A stretch of 64,000 nt of DNA, taken from NCBI RefSeq assembly GCF_014650115.1, contig NZ_BMUI01000001.1:805840-869839 (forward strand). Reading direction: 5' to 3'. The notes beneath the pieces are model-generated. The model saw nothing but the letters and a program-made list of their open reading frames with translations, searched no databases and was not told the origin of the DNA. A program made the translations under genes and the position numbers. This document shows, one piece after another, positions 43,417 to 53,807 of this stretch. Positions within the stretch are counted from its first letter, which is position 1. The number at the start of each line of letters is the position of its first letter. The stretch comes from Streptomyces olivaceoviridis (GTDB taxonomy: Bacteria; Actinomycetota; Actinomycetes; Streptomycetales; Streptomycetaceae).

Positions 43417-43896
43417 ATGAACAAGGTCATGAGCCGTACCGCCCAGCCCCGCCCGCGGCACCGCCCGCCGACCCGCCGCGACTCCCGCCGCCCCGGCGGC
43501 GCCCCGCCCCGCACGGCCGGCCGCCCGGCGGCCACACGGCCGGCGGCGGCCCGTACGCTGCCCGGAACGGCCGTACGGCAGCCCCGGCCCACCGACCTCT
43601 TCGCCGAGCGCCTGCTGGCCGTCCTGAGCGGTCAGCGGCCCGTCCACTGGATGCTGCGGCACACCGCGGGGCGCGCCTACGACGACCTGGCCCGCCTGGC
43701 CGAACGCAGCCCCCTGCGCACCCTCGGCTCCCGCCCGGTCGTCCAGGACATCGGCTACTACGTCCCCAGCCGGGGCGCCCTGGAGGTCTTCGCCCGCATC
43801 GCCGCCGGTGACCAGCTGCGCGCCATGGCCTTCCGCCTGGAACTGGGCAAGGACCTCCGCTGGCGCTGCACGGCGGTGGAGACGGGCACGACGTAG
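43417..43896 (+). CDS. Rv3235-like conserved protein
   Basis: 159 residues from ATG 43417 with GGGGA upstream. The first 60 residues are basic and disordered (Arg/Pro/Ala-rich). The second half is a compact domain: LFAERLLAVLSGQRPVHWMLRHTAGRAYDDLARL and VVQDIGYYVPSRGALEVFARIAAGDQLRAMAFRLEL. This matches the small family named after M. tuberculosis Rv3235, which also lies close to secA1. Its function is unknown. It is convergent with secA and shares a hairpin terminator with it. Confidence 0.8.
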   Translation: MNKVMSRTAQPRPRHRPPTRRDSRRPGGAPPRTAGRPAATRPAAARTLPGTAVRQPRPTDLFAERLLAVLSGQRPVHWMLRHTAGRAYDDLARLAERSPLRTLGSRPVVQDIGYYVPSRGALEVFARIAAGDQLRAMAFRLELGKDLRWRCTAVETGTT

Positions 43897-43982
43897 GGCC
43901 GGGGCGGCGCGCTCCGCCCCTCGGGGGCGGCCGGTACCCGCGCGGCTGCGGCGGCACAGGGCACCGACCAGCAGGCAACGCA

Positions 43983-44018
43983 GCAGGGCCGGGCTCCCGG
44001 AAGGGAACCCGGCCCTGC
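43983..44018. terminator. Bidirectional terminator between Rv3235-like gene and secA
   Basis: GCAGGGCCGGG pairs with CCCGGCCCTGC (11 bp), extended by an inner TCCC/GGGA stem with a GGAA tetraloop, placed between convergent stops. Confidence 0.8.
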
Positions 44019-44046
44019 TCGACCGCTGAAGCGCCGCGGGCGACCG

Positions 44047-46857
<2,811 letters not shown>

Positions 46858-46867
46858 GGGGGCTGGT

Positions 46868-46873
46868 CTCCTT
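46868..46873 (-). promoter_or_regulatory. Shine-Dalgarno that decides the secA start
   Basis: AAGGAG on the minus strand, ten bases before GTG 46857, supports the shorter SecA start over the open frame that continues to 46992. Confidence 0.65.
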
Positions 46874-47110
46874 GCCGGTCGGGCCTGGGACGGTCGGTTT
46901 TCCTTCTGACGTACTGAGCAACGGCCATCGTATGCGAGGACCCGGCTGCGCCGGGAGGCCTGGCGACCCGACGGCTGCCTCACCCAGGACAACGGACGGG
47001 GTGACCGGATGGTGCCGCACCGACACGGGGAATTACGCGAAACGTGATCACCCGCTCACACATCGCGAAAATCCATGGCCGGGATGGGGCGTCCCGAGCA
47101 GAATCGGGCG

Positions 47111-47680
47111 ATGGAACCCGTCACGCTCACCACGGACCGTCTGCTGCTGCGCCCGGTCGGCCCCGCCGACACCGACGCGGTGTACGCGGCGGCGCAGGAC
47201 CCCGACATCCAGCGCTGGACGCTGGTCCCCTCGCCCTATCTCCCGGAGCACGCGATCGGCTTCACGGAGCAGATCGTCCCGGACGGCTGGTCGCAGGGCT
47301 CGACGTTCACCTTCGGCGTCTTCCTCACGGCCGGCGAGCTGGTCGCCATGCTCGCCCTGACGATGCGCTCACTGGGCACGGCCGAGGTCGGCTTCTGGGC
47401 GGCCAAGGAACACCGCGGCAACGGATACGTCGCGGAGGCCACGCTCACCGCCTGCCGGTGGATCTTCACCGAGGTCGGCGTCGACCGTGTCGAATGGCGG
47501 GCCGAGGTCGGCAACCACGCCTCCCGCGCGGTCGCCGAACGCGCGGGCTTCACCTTCGAGGGCACCCTGCGTTCCGGCCTCAACAACAAGGGCGTGCGCC
47601 GCGACTGCTGGGTCGGCTCCCTGCTCCCCTCGGACCTGGGCCTGCCCTCCACGGCCCCGTACCTGCCCGCGCGTTCCTGA
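47111..47680 (+). CDS. GNAT-family N-acetyltransferase (RimJ-like)
   Basis: 189 residues from ATG 47111. The GNAT fold is recognisable: LTTDRLLLRPVGPADTDAVYAAAQD at the start, then EVGFWAAKEHRGNGYVAEAT with the acetyl-CoA-binding R-G-N-G-Y loop, and VEWRAEVGNHASRAVAERAGFTFEG as motif B. The ending RRDCWVGSLLPSDL is typical of RimJ/RimL-like ribosomal or small-molecule N-acetyltransferases. The true substrate is unknown. It is divergent from secA and followed after 71 bp by the YcaQ-like gene on the same strand. Confidence 0.92.
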   Translation: MEPVTLTTDRLLLRPVGPADTDAVYAAAQDPDIQRWTLVPSPYLPEHAIGFTEQIVPDGWSQGSTFTFGVFLTAGELVAMLALTMRSLGTAEVGFWAAKEHRGNGYVAEATLTACRWIFTEVGVDRVEWRAEVGNHASRAVAERAGFTFEGTLRSGLNNKGVRRDCWVGSLLPSDLGLPSTAPYLPARS

Positions 47681-47751
47681 GCCCGTTCGCCGTTCCCGGG
47701 GAACGGACAGCTCGTCGCGGGCTGTCAGTGGCACCCTCTATCGTCCGACGC

Positions 47752-48927
47752 ATGACGACCCTTCCGCGCCCGACCACCACTCTCACCGCGGACGACGCCC
47801 GCCGGATCGCCCTGCGGGCCCAGGGCCTGCTCGGCGCGCCCGACCGGCGCGCGGGCGTCCGCGGGGTGCTGCGCCACCTCGGCGCGGTCCAGCTCGACAC
47901 GATCTCGGTGCTCGCCCGCTCCCACGAACTCGTGCCCTACGCCCGGCTGGGCGCGGTCGGCCGCAAGGCCGTGGAGGCCGCGTACTGGACGGACGCCCAC
48001 GCCTTCGAGTACTGGTCGCACGCGGCCTGCGTCCTCCCCATCGAGGAGTGGCCGCACTTCGCCTTCCGCCGCCGCGCCTACCGGGACCGGCCTCACTGGC
48101 ACCACGAACTCCCCGACGGCGCCTACGACCAGGTCATCAAGCAGCTCCGCGCGGAGGGCCCGCTGACCGCCACCGAACTGGGCGGCGCGAAGAAGACGAA
48201 CGACTGGTGGGACTGGTCGGGCACGAAGGTCGCCGTGGAGCGCGCGCTGATGTACGGCGAGGTGGTGTGCGTGGAGCGGCGCGGCTGGAAGCGGGTGTAC
48301 GACCTGGCCGAGCGCGCGGTCCCGGCCACGCTGCTCCACGACGAGCTGGACGACTCCGAGTGCCTGCGCCGTCTGGTCCGGCTGGCGGGCGAGTCGCTCG
48401 GGGTCGGCACGCGCGCGGACATCGCCGACTATCACCGTCTCAAGGCGGAGCAGGTCGACGCGGTGATCGCGGACTCGGGTCTGGTGCCGGTCGAGGTCGA
48501 GGGCTGGGGCAAGCCGGCCTGGGCGGACCCGGCGGCCCTTGCGACGCCGCCGCGCGGCCGGCACCGCACCACGCTGCTGTCGCCGTTCGACTCGCTGATC
48601 TGGGAGCGGGCGCGCACGGAGCGGCTCTTCGGCTTCACCCACCGGCTGGAGGCGTACGTCCCCAGGCCCAAGCGGGTCCACGGCTACTTCGCGATGCCGG
48701 TGCTCGCGGGCGGCCGGCTGGTCGGGCGTGTCGACCCGGCCCGGGAGGGCCGCACGCTGGTGGCCAAGCAGGTCACCCTGGACGGACCGAAGGCGGTCCC
48801 GGCGGTGGCCCAGGCGCTGGTCGAGGCGGCGGCGTGGGTGAGCTGCACCGACGTCCGCGTCGAGCGCGTGGACGCATCCGAGCTGCGCGAGCCCCTGCAC
48901 AGGGAACTCGCCGGGCTGCTCGGATAG
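47752..48927 (+). CDS. YcaQ/AlkX-like winged-helix DNA glycosylase family protein
   Basis: 391 residues from ATG 47752. The family (old name DUF1006, HTH_42) includes E. coli YcaQ, a DNA glycosylase that unhooks interstrand crosslinks, and Streptomyces AlkZ, which protects against azinomycin B. Tandem winged-helix text occupies the N-terminal half (ADDARRIALRAQGLLG). The catalytic QxQ/QxD position reads QLD in AVQLDTISVLARSHELV, the form I recall for the YcaQ/AlkX branch rather than the toxin-dedicated AlkZ branch. LLSPFDSLIWERARTERLFGF and GYFAMPVLAGGRLVGRVDPA are conserved in the C-terminal domain. Its stop is only 3 bp from the stop of the convergent response-regulator gene. Confidence 0.88.
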   Translation: MTTLPRPTTTLTADDARRIALRAQGLLGAPDRRAGVRGVLRHLGAVQLDTISVLARSHELVPYARLGAVGRKAVEAAYWTDAHAFEYWSHAACVLPIEEWPHFAFRRRAYRDRPHWHHELPDGAYDQVIKQLRAEGPLTATELGGAKKTNDWWDWSGTKVAVERALMYGEVVCVERRGWKRVYDLAERAVPATLLHDELDDSECLRRLVRLAGESLGVGTRADIADYHRLKAEQVDAVIADSGLVPVEVEGWGKPAWADPAALATPPRGRHRTTLLSPFDSLIWERARTERLFGFTHRLEAYVPRPKRVHGYFAMPVLAGGRLVGRVDPAREGRTLVAKQVTLDGPKAVPAVAQALVEAAAWVSCTDVRVERVDASELREPLHRELAGLLG

Positions 48928-48930
48928 GCG

Positions 48931-49674
48931 CTAGCGGATCTCCAGGATCTTCTCCCGCATCGCGTAGACCACGGCCTCCATCCGGGAGTGCAGTTGCAGC
49001 TTCTCCAGGATGTTGCGGACGTGGTTCTTCACGGTGTTCTCGGAGATGAACAGCTCCTTGGCGATGTCCCGGTTGTTCATGCCCGTGGCGACGAGCTTGA
49101 GGACCTCCAGCTCCCGGTCGGTCAGCCGGGGCGCGGGCACCAGCCGGCGCTCGTCGGTGCGCTGGATCATCGACTTGAACTCGGTGAGGAGTTTCGACGC
49201 CATCGACGGGCTGATCTGCGACTGTCCGTCGGCCACCGCGCGAATGGCGGTGGCCACCTCGTCGGTCGAGATCTCCTTGAGGAGGTATCCGGTCGCACCC
49301 GCCTTGATCGCGTCGTAGAGGTCGGCCTCCTCGTCGCTGATCGTCAGCATGATGATCTTCGCGCTGGGGGCGACCTCCTTGATGGAGGTGCAGGCCTCGA
49401 TCCCGCCGCGCTTGGGCATGCGGACATCCATCAGCACGATGTCGGGCAGCAGGTCGGCGGCCTTGTCGACGGCCTCGGCCCCGTCGCCCGCCTCACCGAC
49501 GACCTGGATGTCCTCCTCGGCCGCGAGCACGATCTCCAGGCCGCGCCGGAAGAGGGCGTGGTCGTCCACGACCAGGACTCTGATCGGCTCGCGCGACGAG
49601 CCCGCGTCCGGGCCCCTGCCGATGACATCGTCGTCGGCGCCCCCGTCCCGCATCGGTCCGAAGGTGTCCGCCAT
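48931..49674 (-). CDS. Orphan NarL/LuxR-family response regulator
   Basis: 247 residues from ATG 49674, with a very strong purine-rich GGGGGAGG four bases upstream; the frame continues to 49860 but without conservation. Residues 31-150 are a receiver domain with VDD and the phospho-acceptor D83 in LMDVRMP, and K-containing TGYLLKEIS. Residues of about 182-235 are a LuxR-type helix-turn-helix (LTDRELEVLKLVATGMNNRDIAKELF followed by SENTVKNHVRNIL). No histidine kinase gene is adjacent. It lies downstream of hpf on the same strand with a long hairpin between. Targets are not predictable. Confidence 0.93.
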   Translation of the reverse strand: MADTFGPMRDGGADDDVIGRGPDAGSSREPIRVLVVDDHALFRRGLEIVLAAEEDIQVVGEAGDGAEAVDKAADLLPDIVLMDVRMPKRGGIEACTSIKEVAPSAKIIMLTISDEEADLYDAIKAGATGYLLKEISTDEVATAIRAVADGQSQISPSMASKLLTEFKSMIQRTDERRLVPAPRLTDRELEVLKLVATGMNNRDIAKELFISENTVKNHVRNILEKLQLHSRMEAVVYAMREKILEIR

Positions 49675-49818
49675 CGTTCCTCCCCCTGAAGGCTGTGGCC
49701 TGTGGTCCTGTGCCATCGCCAACCCAAGGCAGCGGCCCACCGGTTGGGCCGGTGCGGCCATGATTTCATGCCCGGGCGGCACCGAGGTGACGTGCGGGGC
49801 GTGAAGTGGTCGCACACC

Positions 49819-49855
49819 GGTGCCCCTGGGGGCGCACACGCGCTCCAGGGGCACC
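49819..49855 (-). terminator. Terminator after hpf
   Basis: GGTGCCCCTGG pairs perfectly with CCAGGGGCACC; the stem continues inward through GGGCGC/GCGCTC with a G-T pair to an ACAC loop. It starts 23 bp after the hpf stop and separates hpf from the response regulator. Confidence 0.8.
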
Positions 49856-49877
49856 CGCACAGCTTCAGCCGGGGGGA

Positions 49878-50576
49878 TCAGCCGCCCAGCGTGCCACCCG
49901 CCGCGGGGGGCTGCGCCTGCGCCTCGGCGACCATCGGGTCGGTGCTGAGGTGGATCACGCCGTAGTCGTAGGCGTGTCGCCGGTAGACGACACTGGGTTC
50001 CTTCGTCTCGGAGTCGACGAACAAGTAGAAGTCGTGGCCGACCAGTTCCATCTCGTACAGGGCCTGGTCGAGCGTCATCGGGGAGGCGACGTGGGTCTTC
50101 TCGCGGACGACCAGGGGTCCCTCACCCTTGACCTCCAGCGAACCGATCTTCTTGGTCGGCACTCCGTCCGTCTCCTCCTCGTGGACGGGGAGGCCGCTGC
50201 CGTTCAGTGTCGCCGCGCCGGGGACGTGGTCGGGGACCTCTGCCGCCGAGATCCGACGTGCGCCACGGCGCGAGAACCGCTTGTCGTGCTGCTTGCGCAG
50301 CCGGGCGTCCAGCTTCTCCGCCGCCAGGTCGAGCGCCGCGTACGGATCGCTGGCCGCTGCCTCCGCCCGGATCACCGGACCGCGGGAGCGGAGCGTGATC
50401 TCCACTCGGTCACAGCGGTCGGCCTGTCGGGGGTTCGGCTCCTTGGACACCTCGACGTCGAGGCTGATCACCTTGGCATCGAGCCTCTGGATCTTCTCCA
50501 GCTTCAGCTTCTCGGCCACGTGCTTGCGGAACCGCTCGGGCACCTCGGTCTTGCGGCCCTTGACGACGATGTCCAC
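49878..50576 (-). CDS. hpf: Long-form ribosome hibernation promoting factor
   Basis: HPF binds the 30S subunit and, in its long form, pairs ribosomes into inactive 100S dimers during stress or stationary phase. 232 residues from GTG 50576 (GGAG seven bases upstream), beginning DIVVKGRKTEVPERFRKHV. The N-terminal RaiA-like domain covers about 1-105 with RVEITLRSRGPVIRAEAAA. A variable linker (about 110-170) leads to the dimerisation domain GHDFYLFVDSETKEPSVVYRRHAYDYGVIHL. The upstream frame to 50633 is rejected as leader. The 5' leader carries two hairpins and a possible 14-codon upstream ORF, described separately. Confidence 0.95.
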   Translation of the reverse strand: MDIVVKGRKTEVPERFRKHVAEKLKLEKIQRLDAKVISLDVEVSKEPNPRQADRCDRVEITLRSRGPVIRAEAAASDPYAALDLAAEKLDARLRKQHDKRFSRRGARRISAAEVPDHVPGAATLNGSGLPVHEEETDGVPTKKIGSLEVKGEGPLVVREKTHVASPMTLDQALYEMELVGHDFYLFVDSETKEPSVVYRRHAYDYGVIHLSTDPMVAEAQAQPPAAGGTLGG

Positions 50577-50597
50577 GCAGAACTCCGTTCCCGGATC

Positions 50598-50618
50598 GCT
50601 CCGCTGCGTCGGCGGAGC
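50598..50618 (-). promoter_or_regulatory. Second leader hairpin of hpf
   Basis: GCTCCGC pairs with GCGGAGC across a seven-base loop, 22 bp before the hpf GTG. In the transcript it lies between the perfect palindrome and the hpf Shine-Dalgarno. Confidence 0.5.
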
Positions 50619-50634
50619 ATCTCCCTTTCGCACC

Positions 50635-50656
50635 AGGTCCGGTGATCACCGGACCT
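50635..50656. promoter_or_regulatory. Perfect 22-bp palindrome in the hpf leader
   Basis: AGGTCCGGTGATCACCGGACCT equals its own reverse complement. It lies 59 bp upstream of the hpf start and covers the stop codon of the possible upstream ORF. It could be an operator for a dimeric regulator or, as RNA, a strong hairpin. Confidence 0.6.
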
Positions 50657-50690
50657 CGGACTCGGTGACTTCCACCTCCTCCTCCCCCAT
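50646..50690 (-). CDS. Possible 14-residue leader ORF upstream of hpf
   Basis: ATG 50690 is preceded by GGAG nine bases upstream and is followed by 13 codons (acidic peptide MGEEEVEVTESEVR) to a TGA at 50646-50648, inside the 22-bp palindrome. Short length means it could be chance; it is listed because ribosome site, ORF and palindrome are arranged like a translational attenuator. Confidence 0.25.
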   Translation of the reverse strand: MGEEEVEVTESEVR

Positions 50691-50888
50691 GGGCGAGATC
50701 TCCACCCCACCGATGCGGGTGATTGCAGAAAACCCGCGGCACGGCAATCGGATATGAGAGGTGTGGCCTGCGCCTTTCCTCACACCCGAACATATCTCGC
50801 CCGGACGGATGTCGTCACCCTCTACTGCGACGTACCTCCATTCAGGTGAATTACCCCTGTCACTAGCTGGAACGATGCACGTTGACGA

Positions 50889-51812
50889 TCAGTTCCTGTT
50901 CATTTCGAAAGAATCGTGAGGAGCTGCGATCACGGCGGCATGGAGGATCTGCCGCAGGGCGTTCGGCACCGCATTTTCCGGTGCACTATGCACCGACTCC
51001 CTTCTCCCCGGCGCACCGATCCATCGTTCCTCCCTACCTTCCCGAGTTGCGGCCTCATACACGGCCGTCCTGCCCTCGGGACGGGACAGGGCCGGCTCCC
51101 GCAGGGCCCGCGCCGCCTCCGCGAGGCTGGCGCCCGTCGTCATCAGGTCATCGACGAGCACGACGGGGCCCCCGCCGAGCAGCCGGCCGCCTCCCGGACC
51201 GACCTCCAGCGCCCCGGCGAGGTTCGCCAGACGCCGCCGCGCGTCCAGCCCCGCCTGGTCGGCCACGGCCCGCCGCTGGCGCAGCACGGCCGCCACCCGG
51301 GCCGCCGTCCCGGTGCGCCGCAGCTCGCCCGCCGCCGCGAGCGCCATCCGCCGCACCGGATCGTGCCCACGCGCCCGCACGGCCCACCGGGCGGAGGGCA
51401 CGGGAACCAGCAGCACGGGCCCGCGCCAAGGCCACCCGGCCGACCCGGCGCCGACGTGGCCACCGCGGTCCGCGCCGGCGCGGGCACCACCGTCAGCGCG
51501 GACCGCGGCACCGCCGCCCGCGCCCAGGCTCGCCCGCACGGCTCCCGCCAGCGCCGTACCCAGCGCTCCCGTGAGCGTCAGCGCACCGCGTTCCTTGTGC
51601 GCGAGCAGCAGCGCGCGCACCTCGGCCGCGTAGGGAGCCACCGCGTGCACCACCGGCAGCCCGGCCGGCTCCGGAACCGGCCGCACCCGCCGCGGCGCGC
51701 TCCCGTGCAGCGTGGCCCGGCACCGCGGGCAGAGCGCCGTACGAGGTGCCCCGCAGCCCGCGCAGTCGGCCGGCAGCACCAGGTCGGTGAGGTCCTGCCA
51801 CCACCCCCGCAT
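50889..51812 (-). CDS. ComF-family phosphoribosyltransferase-like protein
   Basis: 307 residues from ATG 51812 (GTG 51830 possible). The N-terminus has a zinc-ribbon pattern CAGCGAPRTALCPRC (about residues 17-31). The type-I PRTase fold follows with VPVPSARWAVRARGHDPVRRMA and the PRPP-binding loop VVLVDDLMTTGAS. ComF/GntX proteins are linked to DNA uptake or are uncharacterised PRTases; in Streptomyces the role is unknown. A Gly/Ala-rich insertion at about 100-130 lengthens it, and about 45 residues after the PRTase core, ending SFEMNRN, are unlike the family, so the frame may run past the usual stop. It follows lpqB on the same strand with 162 bp between. Confidence 0.85.
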   Translation of the reverse strand: MRGWWQDLTDLVLPADCAGCGAPRTALCPRCRATLHGSAPRRVRPVPEPAGLPVVHAVAPYAAEVRALLLAHKERGALTLTGALGTALAGAVRASLGAGGGAAVRADGGARAGADRGGHVGAGSAGWPWRGPVLLVPVPSARWAVRARGHDPVRRMALAAAGELRRTGTAARVAAVLRQRRAVADQAGLDARRRLANLAGALEVGPGGGRLLGGGPVVLVDDLMTTGASLAEAARALREPALSRPEGRTAVYEAATREGREERWIGAPGRRESVHSAPENAVPNALRQILHAAVIAAPHDSFEMNRN

Positions 51813-51974
51813 GACCACCACTGTGCCCACGCGACCGCGGGTCGGCCACCCCTGTGGACAACGCCCTGTGGATAACTCGGCGCGCGACTACGGGGAGGAG
51901 CGTTCTGCTCTGAGCCGTCCCATGCGTACCCGTCTCGCGCTCAGCGCGGGTACACCGCCTCAGCCGTCCCGCGC

Positions 51975-53807
51975 TCAGCCCGGATAGACCGGCGCCGACC
52001 CGTCCTTGTCGACCTTCTGCCACTGCGCTCCGGACGGCAGTCGTACGATCCCGTCCTCCGAGTAGGCCACCAGCGGCACCCGCTCGTCCTCGGACGCGGC
52101 GATCGCCTTGACGCTGGTGAGCGCGCCCGGTGCCGGGCCGTCGAGGGTGGAGCCGTCGACCTGGACGTACCGCATCTGCTGCACGCCCCCCTGCTCCTGG
52201 CCGACGACCAGCAGCCTGCTGTCCCCGGCCCAGGAGATGGCGCTGACCTGCTCCAGGTCCGGCGCCGCCGACCGCAGTCCGTCCACCGAGATGCCCTGCC
52301 CGGTTCCGTCGTCGCGCTGGATCCGCCCGATGAAGAGGGACTGCTTGCCGTCCTTCTCCACGACCAGCGCGATCCGCGCCCCGTCGGCGGCCACCCGCGC
52401 GTCCTCGATCTGGCCGGACAGGTCCGGGACGGCGACCGGCTCCGGCTTGTCGGCGCCCTGTTCCAGGACGAACAGCCGCGGCCGGTGCGGGTCGCGGTCG
52501 GCCACCCACAGGTCGCCGCGGGCGTCCCAGCTCGGGGTGGCGAGCCGGTGGTCGGGGGTCGTGCCGGCGCTGGTCAGCAGCGGATCGCCGAGCGATCCGT
52601 CCGACGCCAGCGACGTCACGTACAGCGTCCTGCCCTCGTCGCCGATCCCGGCCGCGGTGTGCTCGTCCCGCGACACCGCCACCGACTGCAAGCCCCTGCC
52701 GCTCTCGCCCAGCGGACCCGGCACCGGCACGGACGCCGTCCCGGTGCTCCCGGTCTGCATCCGTACCATCCGGTGCTTGCCGTCGAGGAAGTACAGGTAA
52801 TCGGGACGCTTGGACGACCCGTGCCAGGCGACGGACTCGGCGCGCTCCCCGGTCAGTTCGCACAGCCGGTCGTCGCCGGTCCCCCGCAGCTCGACGGAGT
52901 CCAGCGTCGGCGCCAGGTTCCGCAGGGTGAACAGCATCTGCGTCGCCATCTCGGTGCACCTGCCCGGCGCCACCCGTGACGGCTTGAGGTTCAGCGGCAC
53001 CGTCAGCCTGTTCTGGTCGTCCGGTGCCAGCCCGGAGACGCCCTTCTGCAACGCCGTACCGGTCGGGAAGCTCGACCTGACCACCGGTCTGAGCCACGTC
53101 GTGGGTCCGTTCAGCAGCGAGCGGACCAGTTGGGTCATCGGGTCGACCTTGCTGCGCACGAACACCGGGTCGGCGACCGCCACCGGCTGGCCGCTCGCCC
53201 CGACGGACGCGTCGGAGGCGAAGTAGTACTTGTCGACGGACCTGTAGTTGCGCTGGAAGTCCGACTTGCCCATGACGACCCCGTCGGGCAGCCCGTCGAT
53301 GCGCCACTGCCCGTTCTTCGGGTCCTTCGTGAGGTGCAGCTTCTTGCGGTAGGTGCCGTCGGCGGGCTGGTACGCCTGCTGCTCGTCGACCGTGGCGACC
53401 TGGCTGCCGGCCAGCACGCAGGTGACGCTGTTGGTCTCCTCCCGGCCGCCCGGACGGCAGTCGGTCTCGATGGTCGGACCGTTCGCGAGGACGGTGGTCG
53501 ACTGCTCGGGCCGCCAGGTGCGGGCCGCGTCGGCCGTCAGGTACTTGCGAGCCGTGTCGTATCCCGGGTCGTCGCTGGTCAGCGCCTCCAGGAAGCCCTG
53601 CATGATCTCGCCGGGACCGGCGCCGTCGGCCGGCGGCATGGCGAACACCCGGACTCCGGTGTCCTGCCGCGGCGTGGACTCCACGTCCCGCAGGTCCCCG
53701 CTGTCGGGCATCGAGGCACAACCGGCCAGCAGTACGACACCCAAGGCGGCGTACGCCACCGCGCGCCACGACCGCCGCCGTGCGCCCCCCTCGCGGTCAG
53801 CGGCCAC
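51975..53807 (-). CDS. lpqB: Lipoprotein LpqB
   Basis: LpqB is an outer-face lipoprotein that interacts with the sensor kinase MtrB and modulates MtrA signalling in actinobacteria. 610 residues from GTG 53807 with GGGGAGG upstream. The signal peptide ends in the lipobox LLAGC (C29 or close). A GerMN-like region (about 200-310: KVDPMTQLVRSLLNGPTTWLRP) precedes a beta-propeller (about 320-600) with repeats such as SVAVSRDEHTAAGIG and ATPSWDARGDLWVADRD. The start overlaps the mtrB end by 11 bp, so translation is coupled. The conserved order is mtrA-mtrB-lpqB. Confidence 0.95.
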   Translation of the reverse strand: MAADREGGARRRSWRAVAYAALGVVLLAGCASMPDSGDLRDVESTPRQDTGVRVFAMPPADGAGPGEIMQGFLEALTSDDPGYDTARKYLTADAARTWRPEQSTTVLANGPTIETDCRPGGREETNSVTCVLAGSQVATVDEQQAYQPADGTYRKKLHLTKDPKNGQWRIDGLPDGVVMGKSDFQRNYRSVDKYYFASDASVGASGQPVAVADPVFVRSKVDPMTQLVRSLLNGPTTWLRPVVRSSFPTGTALQKGVSGLAPDDQNRLTVPLNLKPSRVAPGRCTEMATQMLFTLRNLAPTLDSVELRGTGDDRLCELTGERAESVAWHGSSKRPDYLYFLDGKHRMVRMQTGSTGTASVPVPGPLGESGRGLQSVAVSRDEHTAAGIGDEGRTLYVTSLASDGSLGDPLLTSAGTTPDHRLATPSWDARGDLWVADRDPHRPRLFVLEQGADKPEPVAVPDLSGQIEDARVAADGARIALVVEKDGKQSLFIGRIQRDDGTGQGISVDGLRSAAPDLEQVSAISWAGDSRLLVVGQEQGGVQQMRYVQVDGSTLDGPAPGALTSVKAIAASEDERVPLVAYSEDGIVRLPSGAQWQKVDKDGSAPVYPG

